Under the pieces are notes generated by a model. It saw only the letters and a list, made by a program, of their open reading frames with translations. It did no database searches and was not told the origin of the DNA. The position numbers were made by a program, and so were the translations under genes. Below are positions 52,522 through 63,666 of a stretch of 64,000 nt of DNA, one piece after another. Position 1 is the stretch's first letter. Each line of letters opens with the position of its first letter. Origin of the DNA: Streptomyces diastatochromogenes (lineage in GTDB: Bacteria; Actinomycetota; Actinomycetes; Streptomycetales; Streptomycetaceae); NCBI GenBank assembly GCA_026913215.1, contig JAPTYK010000001.1, forward strand, positions 2,418,001 through 2,482,000, read 5' to 3'.

Positions 52522-54084
52522 GTGAGCGGGACGACCATCACGGCGCACGATGACGCGCGCGGAGGGAACGGCGGAGAGGACGGGGAGGGCGCGGACGGCA
52601 CTGAGGGGACGGAGGGCGCGACGGACGGGCTCCCGGACGCCCTCCGGCGGCTGTCGCTCGGGATCGCGCTCGTCGTCGCCGCCGGCGCCGGGGCGCTGCT
52701 CTCCGTCGGCGCCTTCCTCGGCGTCTACGTGCGCCCCACCTCGGACGACTGGTGCGCCCTCTGGAAGGCCCGCGACATGGGCCCCCTGGGGATCACCTCG
52801 GACTTCTACCGCACCCAGAACGGGCGCGTCACCAACGCCTTCCTCACCGGTCTCCTCTACTCCGACGGCATGCGGGGGCCGAAGCTGCTGCCCGCCTTCC
52901 TGATCGTCACGCTCGGCGCGGGGCTGTTCCTCCTCGCCCGGGAGGCGCTGCGCGCCCTGCGCCTGCCGTTCCCGGTGGTGGCGACCGTGACGGCGGTGCT
53001 GGTGCTCGAAGCGCTGCTGTTCCTCGCGGGGACCCGCTCGTACCAGGTGCTGCTCTGGGCGCCGGCCACCCTCTCCCACACGCTCCCGAGCGTCCTCGGC
53101 GTCTGGGCCGCCCTCTCGGGGTGTGGGCGGCCCGCAGCCGCCGGCCCTGGGCCCGGTCCGTCGCCGTCGGCTCGGCGGTCCTGCTCGGCGCGGCGGCCGG
53201 CACCCTCAGCGAGCCCTTCGTCGCCGTGTCCGGGCTGCTCGCCGCGACGGTCTGCGTGCTCTGCCTCCCCGGCTGCGCCTCACCCACGACCGCTTCGCCT
53301 CGACGTGGTGCGCCGCCTGGTGCCTGGGCCTCGTCATCGGCTCGGTGGTGCTCTTCGTGTCGCCCGGGGCCCGCTGGCGGCGCGCCCAGCAGCCGAAGCG
53401 TCCGCTGTCCCTGGCGGAGGTCCGGGCGACGTTCCACGACTGGGCCCGCGTCTGGGAGACGATCGGCGGCCAGTGGGCGTACGCCGGCGCCCTCGCCGCC
53501 GGGGTGCTCCTCGGCCTGGCGGTGGCGCTCACGGCCCGCCGCCGCTCCCTGGCCCCGCCTCCCGGGCCCCCGCCCGCCGCGCGGCGCGCTGCTCGTGATC
53601 GCCGTCCTCCCCGTGCCCCTGATCGCCCTGGGCAGCCTGGTGACCGTGTACGGCCTGCGCGGTGGTTACGGGGCGGGCGGCTGGACGTACGCGCGCGCGT
53701 GGACCAGCTTCCTCGTGCCGTTCCTGGTCGCGCTCTGCGGGTACGGGGCCTGGCTCGGCCACCGGATCGGGCGGCGGCTCGGCACCCGTTCGGCCCTCGC
53801 GGCACTCGCGGCGGGGTCGCGGGATCGTCGCCGTGGCGGGCACGGCGGCCCTGGTGGCTCCGACGCGGGCCCTGACGACGAGGACGGTGGCGCGCGGCCT
53901 GGCCTGGGACCGGCAGGACTCCGGGATCCGCGCCGAGGCGGCGGCGGGACGCACGGACGTCGCGTACCGCCCGCTGCTCATCGGCGGCCTCGCGGAACCC
54001 TTCTTCACGACCGTGTACACGCGGGACTGGGTGGCGCAGTGCGCCGCCCGTTACTACGGGGTGGACCGGCTGCACCGGCCATGA
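52522..54084 (+). CDS. DUF6056-like multi-spanning membrane protein (frame breaks)
   Basis: About 520 residues, about eleven helices. The N-terminus is acidic (GEDGEGADGTEGTEG); then LSLGIALVVAAGAGALLSVGAFL, the loop VRPTSDDWCALWKARDMGPLGITSDFYRTQNGRVTNAF with conserved Asp and Asn-Gly-Arg, and LPSVLGVWAALS. Breaks near 53105, 53270, 53570 and 53820. Polytopic glycosyltransferase-like proteins of this sort decorate envelope glycans. GTG start. Confidence 0.65.
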
Positions 54085-54106
54085 CCTACGACACCCCTGG
54101 GGTTGC

Positions 54107-54122
54107 TGTGATGCCTGTCACT
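54107..54122 (+). promoter_or_regulatory. CRP-like palindrome upstream of the TagF-type gene
   Basis: TGTGA-N6-TCACT in the 284-base gap before the 54369 gene. Nine of ten positions match the TGTGA-N6-TCACA form. Isolated, about 250 bases upstream. Weak. Confidence 0.3.
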
Positions 54123-54368
54123 TGGAGTGGTCGGAAGTAAGCAGCTTTGGGGTAGGTTCTCGCCCCATGTGCCGCCGTCCGCACAGCCGCCCCCGAACGA
54201 GCGCCCATAAGGGCGACCCCTCGCGCGTGCGGATGGTTGCCTCCCAACCGCTCCCCGTCCCGTAACGATCGGGACACGGGGCCCGCCGTCGCGCCCGAAG
54301 TGGCGTCGGACCAGGTGGACAACACCAGGTAGCTTGGGTGTGTCTAGAGGAAAGACAAGTGGATCGAG

Positions 54369-57239
54369 GTGCAAGTGCCTGACGTCTCCGTGGTCGTCAT
54401 CGCCTACAACGACGCAGAGCGTCTCCCGACGGCCGTTCAGTCGGTACTGGATCAGACCCTGCAGGCCGTCGAAGTGGTCATCGTCGACGACTGCAGCAAG
54501 GACAGCACCTTCGAGGTCGCACAGGCGCTCGCCGCCGCGCACCCGGACCGGGTCAGGGCCTTCCAGCTGCCGCAGAACAGCGGCGGCTGCGGCGCGCCCC
54601 GCAACTACGGCATCCAGCAGTGCGCCGGCGACTACGTCATGTTCCTCGACAGCGACGACGTGCTGGAGCGCAACGCCTGCCGCAACATGCTGGACGCCGC
54701 CGAGAGCACCGGCTCCGACATCGTCTCCGGCCTCTGCGTCCGCGTGCACCTCGACAGCCGCAACCAGAAGCAGACCGCCTGGTACCCCTGGCTCTACTCC
54801 TCGACCCGGACGATCGACTCGATCACCGAGCTGTCGGACCTGCTGACCTTCGACACCCTGTCGACGAACAAGTGCTACCGCCGGGAGTTCCTCCTGGAGT
54901 CCGGCCTCGAGTTCCCGGTCGGCATCCACTACGAGGACCTGCTCTTCTCGGCCCAGGCCTACGTCGCCGCCCGCCGCATCACGCTCATCCCGAACACGGT
55001 CTACTACTGGAACGTGCAGGAGAGCGCCGCCGCCAAGTCGATCAGCAACCGGCGCCACGAGATCGCCAACTTCGAGCACCGCATGGAGATCCACCGCCGC
55101 GTGGACGCGCTGCTCGCGAGCAAGGGCTACGACGAGCTCAAGTACCGCAAGGACATCAAGTTCCTCAAGCACGACCTGGTCCTCCACTTCCGTGACCTGG
55201 CGCGCGCCGACGACGAGTACCGCCACGCGTTCGCCGAACTGGCCAACGCCTACCTCGCCGACATCGACCCGCAGGCGTACGAGGAAGTGCAGCCGATCCA
55301 CGCGATCTGCGCCTACCTGCTGAGCAAGGAGGACTGGGAGAACCTGCTCCCGGCCACCGAGGCGCTCAGCAACCCGGGCCGCCTCACCGTCCCCCTCGCC
55401 GAGCTGGACGAGCAGATCTACTGGTGCGACCGCCACCTGGACACCGAGCAGGGACGTGCCATCCTCGACGTCACCGCTCGCAACTTCCACACCCGGTCGC
55501 TCCCCACCCTCGCCCTCGGCAACCGCCTGACCTCGTACGAGAGCACCGACGGCGTGGTCAAGCTGGCCGGACGCATCGTCAACCCGCTCGGCCGGATCAG
55601 CCCGGACGCCAAGATCAGCGCCGTCCTGGAGTTCTCGGCCCGCCGCAGCATCAGCGGCAAGGCCGCCCGGATCCCGGTGACCTCCCTCCGCCACGCGGGC
55701 GAGTGGATCGAGTGGGAGGGCACCGCCGACATCGCGGGCACCGTCCGTCCGCTCGGCATCATCGACGCCGTCTGGGACGTCCGCGTGATACTCACCGTCG
55801 ACGGCCAGCGTCTCAGGACCCGGGTCTCCGTCGGCGACGCGTCCCTCGACGACGCCCGTTCCCTCAAGGTCCGCCCCCGGCTGACCACGCTGGTGTCGGA
55901 CCGCTTCGTCCCCGAGATCACCAAGAAGGGGAACCTGTCGTACGTCCTCGCCGCCGAGGGCAAGGCGGCCGTGCGCACCTCGGCGATGATCGAGGGCGCG
56001 ATGCAGGGGCGCCCCGCGCAGCTGGCGAAGACCAGCCTGCGCCGCCTGCGGAAGGCGAAGAAGGACCTGACCTCGGGCGAGACGAAGCTGCGCGTCTACC
56101 ACGAGTTCTACAGCAAGCTCCCGATCCGCAAGGGCCTCGTCGTCTTCGAGAGCCACCTCGGCAAGCAGTACAGCGACAGCCCCAAGGCGATCTACGAGGA
56201 GATGCGCCGCCAGGGCGTCCCCTTCGACGCCGTGTGGTCGTACTCCGGGGCGACGCCGGCCGGCTTCCCCCAGGACGCCACCCTCGTCCGGCGCTGGAGC
56301 TGGCAGTACCTGAAGGCGCTGGCCCAGGCCGAGTTCTGGATCGACAACCAGGGCTTCCCGCTGCGCCTCACCAAGCGCCCCGGAACCACCTACATCCAGA
56401 CCTGGCACGGCACCGCCCTCAAGCGGATGGGCTTCGACGAGCCCAACTCCAAGGCGCGCCCGCTGGCCGCCCAGGAGTCCTTCCAGCGCGCCCTGGACCG
56501 CTTCGACCACTTCCTCATCCGTGGTGAGCACGACCGCCGCACCCTCGGCCGGGCCTTCCGGCTCCGCGACGAGGTGCTGCTGCCCGTCGGCTACCCGCGC
56601 AACGACGAGCTCGCCCAGGCGCGTTCCGAGGAGGGAACCGGGAGGCCGGAGCGCGGTCCGCTCGCGGCCGAGCTGGGCCTCGACCCGGACAAGAAGGTGC
56701 TGCTGTACGCGCCGACGTTCCGTTCCGCCCCGGGCGGCAAGGTGCGCGCCTTCACGCCGCCCTTCGACCTGGAGGAGTTCGCCGAGCGCTTCGGCGACAC
56801 GCACACGCTGCTGATCAGGACGCACTACCTGAACCACGTGACGCTGCCGGAGTCGGTCGAGGGCCGGATCGTCGACGTGTCCAAGCACCACGACATCACG
56901 CCGCTGCTCGCCCTCGCGGACGGACTGATCACCGACTACTCGTCCGTGATGTTCGACTACGGGCTGCTCGACCGGCCGATGATCTTCTTCGCGTACGACT
57001 ACGACGAGTACGCGACGGAGAACCGCGGCACCTACTTCGACCTGAAGGAGCACGCCCCGGGGCCGGTCGTGGCCACGGAGGAGGAGCTCTTCGAGGTGAT
57101 CGCCGACTTCGAGAACGAGGCCGACACCAAGTACGCGACGGCCCGTCGGCGGTTCAACGCGGAGTTCAGCGAGTACGACCGGGGCGACGCGGCCCGGCAG
57201 ATCGTCGCCAAGTTCTTCACCAGCGGGAGCGGTAAGTGA
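54369..57239 (+). CDS. Bifunctional GT2 / CDP-glycerol glycerophosphotransferase
   Basis: 956 residues, intact. Residues 1-about 330 are a GT2 domain ([36 protein letters not shown] at 91-99). About 560-950 is a TagF-like glycerophosphotransferase (IQTWHGTALKRMG near 680, VGYPRND near 742, LITDYSSVMFDY near 855). Such fusions make teichoic-acid-like polymers. The middle has an immunoglobulin-like beta stretch. GTG start at 54369; a second GTG is 6 bases later. Overlaps the next gene by 4 bases. Confidence 0.92.
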   Translation: MQVPDVSVVVIAYNDAERLPTAVQSVLDQTLQAVEVVIVDDCSKDSTFEVAQALAAAHPDRVRAFQLPQNSGGCGAPRNYGIQQCAGDYVMFLDSDDVLERNACRNMLDAAESTGSDIVSGLCVRVHLDSRNQKQTAWYPWLYSSTRTIDSITELSDLLTFDTLSTNKCYRREFLLESGLEFPVGIHYEDLLFSAQAYVAARRITLIPNTVYYWNVQESAAAKSISNRRHEIANFEHRMEIHRRVDALLASKGYDELKYRKDIKFLKHDLVLHFRDLARADDEYRHAFAELANAYLADIDPQAYEEVQPIHAICAYLLSKEDWENLLPATEALSNPGRLTVPLAELDEQIYWCDRHLDTEQGRAILDVTARNFHTRSLPTLALGNRLTSYESTDGVVKLAGRIVNPLGRISPDAKISAVLEFSARRSISGKAARIPVTSLRHAGEWIEWEGTADIAGTVRPLGIIDAVWDVRVILTVDGQRLRTRVSVGDASLDDARSLKVRPRLTTLVSDRFVPEITKKGNLSYVLAAEGKAAVRTSAMIEGAMQGRPAQLAKTSLRRLRKAKKDLTSGETKLRVYHEFYSKLPIRKGLVVFESHLGKQYSDSPKAIYEEMRRQGVPFDAVWSYSGATPAGFPQDATLVRRWSWQYLKALAQAEFWIDNQGFPLRLTKRPGTTYIQTWHGTALKRMGFDEPNSKARPLAAQESFQRALDRFDHFLIRGEHDRRTLGRAFRLRDEVLLPVGYPRNDELAQARSEEGTGRPERGPLAAELGLDPDKKVLLYAPTFRSAPGGKVRAFTPPFDLEEFAERFGDTHTLLIRTHYLNHVTLPESVEGRIVDVSKHHDITPLLALADGLITDYSSVMFDYGLLDRPMIFFAYDYDEYATENRGTYFDLKEHAPGPVVATEEELFEVIADFENEADTKYATARRRFNAEFSEYDRGDAARQIVAKFFTSGSGK

Positions 57240-58407
57240 CCAACCAGACCGCCGTGTCCGGCGGCCGCGACATCTTCCTCGTCTCCAACAGCGTGGACGA
57301 GATGGGCGGTGTGACCACCTGGACGCACCAGATGGCCCGGGAGTTCACCGACCGGGGCCACAAGGTCCACGTCATCGGCATCACGCCCGCCCCGCCGGAC
57401 GGCAGCACGAGTTCCCCGAGCCGCTGCCGTACGACACCACCACGCTGTACGACGCGCACCCGCCGCAGGTGAAGCCGCTGCGCGGCCTCAAGGGCAAGCT
57501 GAACGCGGTGGAGCGCCGGCGCCACACGGCCCGTGCCGCCGGGATGCGCGAGCGGGCCGACCGGATGACGGCGCTGTTCGCCGCCGCCCGGCCCGGGGCC
57601 GTCATCATCGTGACCCAGGTGTGGGCGATGGAGTGGGTCTCCCTCGCCGACACCAAGGGCCACGTCGTCATCGGCATGAGCCACGAGTCGTACGCGGCGA
57701 GCGCCGCCTCCTCCCGGCTCGCCCGGGTGAAGCGGTACTACAAGGACGTCGACCGGATGCTCGTCCTCACCCCGGGCGACGCGGACCTCTGGATCCGGGC
57801 CGGGATAAACAACGTCGGTCACATGCCGAACGCCCTGCCGTTCATGCCCGAGGCCCCGGCGCCCCGGACGGCGAAGGTCGTCGCCTCGATCGGACGCCTC
57901 TCGCACGAGAAGGGCGTCGACATGCTGCTCGACAGCTGGGCCGAGATCGCCGACCGGCACCCCGACTGGAAGCTGCGGATCTACGGCGCGGGCGACGAGG
58001 AGCAGGCCCTGACCGCACGGGCGGCCACGCTCGGCATCGAGGGCTCCGTGGAATGGATGGGCCGCACCAGCGATGTGCTCGGGGCGCTCTCCGGGGCCTC
58101 GGTCTTCGCCCAGGCGTCCCGCGCCGAGGGCTTCCCGATCACCCTCCTGGAGGCGATGGCCGCGGGCGTGCCCTGCGCCGCGTTCGACTGCGCCCCGGGT
58201 GTCCGGGAGATCATCCGCGACGGCGAGGATGGCCTGCTGGCGCGGCTCGGCAACACCGTCGAGCTCGGCGCCCGCATCAGCTCCCTCATCGCCGACGAGG
58301 AGCTGCGCAACCGGATGGGCGACGCCGCCTTCGAGAACGTGAAGCGGTACTCCGCCGAGGAGATCACCGACCGCTGGGAGGCGCTCTTCGCCTTCCTGGA
58401 GCGCTGA
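57236..58407 (+). CDS. GT4 glycosyltransferase (one frame break)
   Basis: About 390 residues. N-terminal domain IFLVSNSVDEMGGVTTWTHQMAREF (GGV acceptor loop), then after the break near 57400, VIIVTQVWAMEWVSLAD, VLTPGDADLWI, SIGRLSHEKGVDMLLDSW and the donor-binding EGFPITLLEAMAAGVPCAAFDC. Retaining enzyme. GTG overlaps the TagF-type gene's TGA in GTGA. Confidence 0.88.
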
Positions 58408-58430
58408 CGGCGCGTCCGCACACGCACGAG

Positions 58431-58470
58431 AGGGAAGGGCCGGGGAGTTCGTACTCCCCGGCCCTTCCCT
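58431..58470. terminator. Bidirectional terminator between GT4 and galE
   Basis: AGGGAAGGGCCGGGGAGT / ACTCCCCGGCCCTTCCCT, perfect 18-bp stem with a 4-base loop (TCGT), between two convergent genes. Confidence 0.9.
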
Positions 58471-58486
58471 CGTTCCGTGTCTACGG

Positions 58487-59472
58487 TCAGACGGTCGCGC
58501 CCCGACGGGAGACCCAGCCCGCCCAGGCCGACTCGATCATGTCGCGCACGTCGTGACGGGCCTTCCAGCCGAGCTCCGTCTCGATGCGGTCGGCGGCGGC
58601 GACGACCCGGGCCGGGTCGCCGGCACGGCGCGGGGTCACCAGCGGCTCGGTGGTGTGGCCGGTGATCTCGTTGATCAGCCGGACCATCTCGGTGACGGAG
58701 ACGCCCTCGCCACGGCCGATGTTGACGGTCAGGTCGCGCGGCTCGCCCGCCTCGGCCCACTCCGCGAGCTTGCGCGCGGCGACGAGGTGCGCGTCGGCCA
58801 GGTCCTCGACGTGGATGTAGTCGCGGATGCAGGTGCCGTCGGGCGTGTCGTAGTCGTCGCCGAAGATCCGCGGGGACTCCCCCGCGTCGAGGCGCTCGAA
58901 GACCATCGGGACCAGGTTGAAGACCCCGGTGTCGGCCAGCTCGGGGTCGCCGCGCCCGCCACGTTGAAGTAGCGCAGGCAGGCCGTCGAGATGCCGTGGG
59001 CGGCGCCCGCGGCGCGCACCAGCCACTCGCCGACGAGCTTGGTCTCGCCGTACGGGCTCATCGGCAGGCAGGGGGTCTCCTCGGTGACGAGGTCGACGTC
59101 CGGCATGCCGTAGACGGCGGCGGAGGAGGAGAAGAGGAAGTTGCGCACGCCCGCGGCCGCGACGGCCTCCAGGAGGACCGTGAGGCCGATGACGTTCTCG
59201 CGGTAGTAGTGCAGCGGCAGCTCGACGGACTCGCCGACCTGCTTCTTCGCGGCGAGGTGGACGACGCCCGTCACACCGTGCTCGGCGATCGTGCGGTCCA
59301 GGACCTCACGGTCCAGGGTGGAGCCGACCACCAGGGGGACGCCCTCGGGGACCCGCGACTCGTAGCCCGTGGACAGGTCGTCGAGGACGACGACCCGCTC
59401 GCCCGCCTGCGTCATGGCGCGGACCACGTGGGAGCCGATGTATCCGGCGCCGCCGGTGATCAGATAAGTCAT
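58487..59472 (-). CDS. galE: UDP-glucose 4-epimerase (one frame break)
   Basis: About 328 residues. NAD-binding TGGAGYIGSH at 6-15, SSSAAVYG, SPYGETK with the catalytic Tyr-Lys, LRYFNVAGA, IFGDDYDTPDGTCIRDYIHVEDLADAH. One G missing near 58957. Supplies UDP-galactose for the glycan genes around it. Starts 16 bases after the GT2 gene stop. Confidence 0.92.
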
Positions 59473-59488
59473 AGTGCCCCAAACCCTT

Positions 59489-61127
59489 TCACTGTGAACT
59501 GCGGGCAAGCCGACGGAGCCGGGCCCTGACCGCCCGGAATCCGTCCCGTGCGCCGGGCGCGATCCGCACCGCCAGCGAGCCGTTGGCCGTGGTGTACGGC
59601 TGCACCAGGAGTACACCGTACCGGCTGCTCGGAAGCACCGAGCGCCGCTGGGAACCGTCCGGGGCCCGCAGCGACGTGGTGAACGACTCACCGTTCGCAC
59701 ACGTCACCGTGACGCCGATGTCCCACAGCTGGACGCCCTCGCGCCCCCGTCGGCGGCCGGATCCGGCGAGCCCGGTGAGGCCGACGGGGACCCGGGCGGT
59801 CCAGGCTTCCACCGTGCCGTCGGCCCCGGTGACCGGACTCAGCGCGGCCTCCTCGGTACGGGCGGGCTCGGCGTCGCCGCGCGGCAGGAAGGCGAGTTCC
59901 GCGCGCGGGCCCGGCCTCGGCGAGCCGCCCGTACAGGTCGCGGACGGTGAAGCGCAGGTCGCCGCCCCGCCGGTGCTCAGCACGGCGTCGACGACGAACG
60001 GCAGCCCGTCGAGGGGCAGCTCGTCCATGCCGTCGAGACGGCCTCCGGCAGGTCGTCGGCCCAGACGGCGGCGGTGCGGCCGCCGGCGTACGGCGGAGCA
60101 GCCGCCCGGGTTGGCGGTGAGCCGGGACAGCCGGAGCAGGTCGCGCGGCTCCTTCGCGGCCAGCAGGAAGCGGGCGGTCCAGCGGGCGGGCGCGGTCGCC
60201 GCGGCGATCTCCTCGTCGGCGAAGCCGGAGAGGTGGGCGCGGGTGAGCTCCCACCATGCGGCGCGGTGTCCGGCGTCCCGCAGCCGCAGGTCGCGGGCGT
60301 ACATGCGGAGGTCGTGTTCGAGGAACTTGGTGCGGCAGGCGGCGGCGAGCTCCGCGCGTCCCGCCTCGGCGAGGGTGTCGACGGCCGCGCGGTGGGCGGC
60401 GATCCGGGACTCCCAGTTGGAGACGCCCCCGCGGTCCAGGGAGATCGACAGCTGGGCGGCGGCCCGGCGCACGTGCCAGACGTAGACGGTGTCCGGGATC
60501 ACGGCGACGCGGGGGGCGGCGGCGTACACCCGGGCGGTGAAGAGGAAGTCCTCGTAGACGAAGCGGCCGTCGGGGAAGCGGATGCCGTGCTCGGCGAGGA
60601 AGGCGCGGTCGTAGATCTTGTTGACGCAGAGCGTGTCGTGGACGAGCGGGCGCAGCTCGTCGGGGTCTCCAGGACGGCCGGCTCCCGGTACAGGGCGGGC
60701 TGCCAGCGCACGTCCCGGCCCTCGGGCAGTTCACGGCGTACGGCGACGCCGACGGCGACCGGGACGCGGTGCCGCTCGGCTGCGGCGACCAGGGCCTCGG
60801 CGGCGCCGGCCGGCAGGACGTCGTCGCTGTCCAGGAACATGACGTACGGGAGGTCGCGGCGCTGATGCCGTCGTTGCGCGGGGTCCCGCAGCCACCGCTG
60901 TTCTCGGTGCGGCGCACCACCCGCACCCGGGAGTGCCGGGCCGCCAGCTCGTCGAGGACCGCGGCCGTCCCGTCGCTCGAACAGTCGTCGACCGCCACGA
61001 CCTCCGCCACCACGGGCCCCTGGTCGAGCGCGGAGCCGATGGCCTGGGCGACCAGCTCCTCGTCGTTGTAGGCGATGACGACGACACTGAGCCGACCTGC
61101 GGTCTCGGGCGGGGGGACGCTACTCAC
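59489..61127 (-). CDS. GT2 glycosyltransferase, teichoic-acid type (several frame breaks)
   Basis: About 545 residues. [39 protein letters not shown] and [18 protein letters not shown] are very close to the first domain of the 54369 gene, and the shared C-terminal beta domain ([27 protein letters not shown]) is also like the middle of that protein. TagF part absent. Breaks near 60860, 60670, 60100, 60040 and 59910. GTG start. Confidence 0.8.
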
Positions 61128-61172
61128 ACCAGGATCCTACGGAGCCCCCGACCCCTCGGACGGGGCACGAAA

Positions 61173-61192
61173 GCCCCGGACACCGCCGGGGC
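61173..61192 (-). terminator. Terminator after obgE
   Basis: GCCCCGG / CCGGGGC hairpin, followed on the minus strand by TTTCGT, about 90 bases past the obgE stop. Confidence 0.6.
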
Positions 61193-61283
61193 AGGCGGCT
61201 CCGAGGCGGTGGGCAGAACCTCCCACCGCCCCCCTCGCACGGCTGCGCCGGACTCCGTCCGCCGGGCCGGCGCGGCCGTCCTG

Positions 61284-62721
61284 CTAGAACGGGTTGAACT
61301 CGTCGTACTCGCGCTGCGGGTCGAAGCGCTCCGCCTCGCGGTCGCGGCGGCGCTGGGCCGCCGGGCGCGGGGCTTCGAGGCGGTGGTCCTCGCCGCGGCG
61401 GCCGAGCATTTCGGCGCCGGCGGTCATGGTGGGCTCCCAGTCGAAGACGACGGCGTTGTCCTCGGAGCCGATGGCGACGCCGTCGCCGGCGCGGGCGCCG
61501 GCCTTCATGAGCTCGTCCTCGACGCCGAGGCGGTTGAGGCGGTCGGCCAGGTAGCCGACGGCCTCGTCGTTGTTGAAGTCGGTCTGGCGGACCCAGCGCT
61601 CGGGCTTCTCGCCGCGCACGCGGTAGACGTCCTCGTGCTCGTCGTAGGTGACGGTGAAGCCCGCGTCGTCGACGGCCTTCGGGCGGATGACGATGCGGGT
61701 CGCCTCCTCCTTCGGCTTGGCGGCGCGCGCCTCGGAGATGATGCCGGCGAGGGCGTAGGAGAGCTCCTTGAGACCCGTGCGGGCCACGGCGGAGACCTCG
61801 AACACCTGGTAGCCGCGGGCCTCCAGGTCCGGGCGGATCATGTCCGCGAGGTCCTGGCCGTCCGGGATGTCGATCTTGTTGAGGACGACGATCCGGGGCC
61901 GGTCCTCCAGGCCGCCGTACTGCTTGAGCTCCTCCTCGATGACGTCGAGGTCGGTGACCGGGTCGCGCTCGGACTCCAGGGTCGCCGTGTCGAGGACGTG
62001 GACGAGGACCGAGCAGCGCTCGACGTGGCGGAGGAACTCCAGGCCGAGGCCGCGGCCCTGGCTGGCGCCGGGGATGAGGCCCGGGACGTCGGCGATCGTG
62101 AGACGGTCGAACCGGCCGTGACCACGCCGAGGTTCGGGACGAGCGTGGTGAACGGGTAGTCCGCGATCTTCGGCTTGGCGGCCGAGAGGACGGAGATGAG
62201 CGAGGACTTGCCGGCGCTCGGGTAGCCCACGAGCGCCACGTCGGCGACGGTCTTGAGCTCCAGGACGATGTCGCGCGCCTCGCCGGGCTCGCCGAGGAGC
62301 GCGAAGCCGGGGCCTTGCGGCGGGCCGAGGACAGCGCGGCGTTGCCGAGGCCGCCGCGGCCGCCCTGTCCGGCGACGAAGGTGGTGCCCTGGCCGACGAG
62401 GTCGGCGAGCACGTTGCCCTTCTTGTCGAGGACGACGGTGCCGTCGGGCACGGTCAGGACGAGGTCCTGGCCGTCCTTGCCGGCGCGGTTGTCACCGGCA
62501 CCGGGCTGGCCGTTGGTCGCCTTGCGGTGCGGCGAGTGGTGGTACTCCAGGAGCGTGGTGACCGACTGGTCGACGACCAGGGTCACATCGCCGCCACGGC
62601 CGCCGTTGCCGCCGTCGGGGCCGCCGAGCGGCTTGAACTTCTCGCGATGGACGGAGGCGCAGCCGTGGCCTCCGTTACCCGCGGCGACGTGCAGCTCGAC
62701 GCGGTCCACGAAGGTGGTCAT
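61284..62721 (-). CDS. obgE: GTPase ObgE/CgtA (two frame breaks)
   Basis: Essential ribosome-assembly GTPase. About 478 residues. Obg domain [38 protein letters not shown]1 [10 protein letters not shown]3 [11 protein letters not shown]4 NKIDIPDG; C-terminal OCT domain [34 protein letters not shown] and a basic tail. Breaks near 62310 and 62120. The only essential gene of its operon not encoding a ribosomal protein; Obg affects aerial development in Streptomyces. Confidence 0.95.
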
Positions 62722-62778
62722 GGTGGTGCCTCCAGAGAATTACTTACGTGCGGAATGTCTATCTAGTAACACGCGAAA

Positions 62779-62816
62779 GGCGGACCCGCTTCCCGGTCCG
62801 GGAAGTGAGGTCCGCC
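62779..62816 (-). terminator. Strong hairpin between rpmA and obgE
   Basis: GGCGGACC / GGTCCGCC outer stem with inner CTTCCCGG / CCGGGAAG stem. Could terminate, or partially attenuate, rplU-rpmA transcription so that obgE is made at a lower level. Confidence 0.72.
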
Positions 62817-62833
62817 TCCGCACAGTGTTCCGA

Positions 62834-63088
62834 TCAGGCGACCGGAACGATGTTCACGACCTTGCGGCCACGGTGGGTGCCGAACTGCACCGCGCCGGCC
62901 TGCAGGGCGAACAGCGTGTCGTCGCCACCGCGACCGACACCCGCGCCCGGGTGGAAGTGGGTGCCGCGCTGGCGGACCAGGATCTCACCCGCGTTGACGG
63001 CCTGACCGCCGAAGCGCTTCACGCCGAGCCGCTGGGCATTCGAGTCGCGCCCGTTCCGGGTGGACGATGCGCCCTTCTTGTGTGCCAT
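62834..63088 (-). CDS. rpmA: 50S ribosomal protein L27
   Basis: 84 residues, intact. [29 protein letters not shown] is the typical start; no N-terminal Firmicutes-type extension. Near the peptidyl transferase centre. Thirteen bases after rplU. Confidence 0.98.
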   Translation of the reverse strand: MAHKKGASSTRNGRDSNAQRLGVKRFGGQAVNAGEILVRQRGTHFHPGAGVGRGGDDTLFALQAGAVQFGTHRGRKVVNIVPVA

Positions 63089-63101
63089 GTCTCAGTCCCT
63101 C

Positions 63102-63422
63102 TTACTTCGCAGCCGCGGGGATACCGGTGACCTTGATCGCCGTGTACTGCTGACGGTGACCCTGGCGACGGCGGTAGCCGGTCTTGTTCTTGTAGCGCAG
63201 GATGTCGATCTTGGCGCCCTTGTGGTGGTCCACGACCTCGGCCGTGACCTTGATGCCGGCCAGGACCCACGGGTCGCTGGTCACGGCGTCGCCGTCGACA
63301 ACGAGCAGGGTCGAGAGCTCGACCGTGTCGCCAACCTTGGCAGTGGAAATCTTGTCAACCTCAACGATGTCGCCGACAGCAACCTTGTGCTGGCGACCAC
63401 CGCTGCGCACGATGGCGTACAC
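63102..63422 (-). CDS. rplU: 50S ribosomal protein L21
   Basis: 106 residues, intact, GTG start. [24 protein letters not shown] and [19 protein letters not shown] are standard. About 150-base 5' leader with stable stems from the promoter at 63579-63608. Confidence 0.98.
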   Translation of the reverse strand: MYAIVRSGGRQHKVAVGDIVEVDKISTAKVGDTVELSTLLVVDGDAVTSDPWVLAGIKVTAEVVDHHKGAKIDILRYKNKTGYRRRQGHRQQYTAIKVTGIPAAAK

Positions 63423-63578
63423 GCGGATCTCTCTCTCACTCGGGGTGGAACCTCTGAAGCCAGCCGCTCACACGGGCCCGGGGCCCGCGGCGTTCCGGAA
63501 TCGGACGAGCGGCCTCTCCCGGCGAGCGGGAGGAGGTGCTCAGAGGCGCGGCATGCCGATCAGACACGCCGACGGTCT

Positions 63579-63608
63579 AGGTTACGGGCGGCTGCCACAG
63601 AGGGTCAA
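63579..63608 (-). promoter_or_regulatory. rplU-rpmA promoter
   Basis: TTGACC-N18-TAACCT, the best sigma-HrdB-like promoter in the window, placed between the rne terminator and rplU. Confidence 0.75.
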
Positions 63609-63620
63609 TTCGCCCGTGCG

Positions 63621-63659
63621 GTGCGGGCCGCCCCTCCGCCGGGGAGGGGCGGCCCGCAC
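63621..63659 (-). terminator. Terminator after rne
   Basis: GTGCGGGCCGCCCCTCC / GGAGGGGCGGCCCGCAC, perfect 17-bp stem with a 5-base loop, just past the stop of the upstream gene. Confidence 0.85.
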
Positions 63660-63666
63660 CGGCCGG

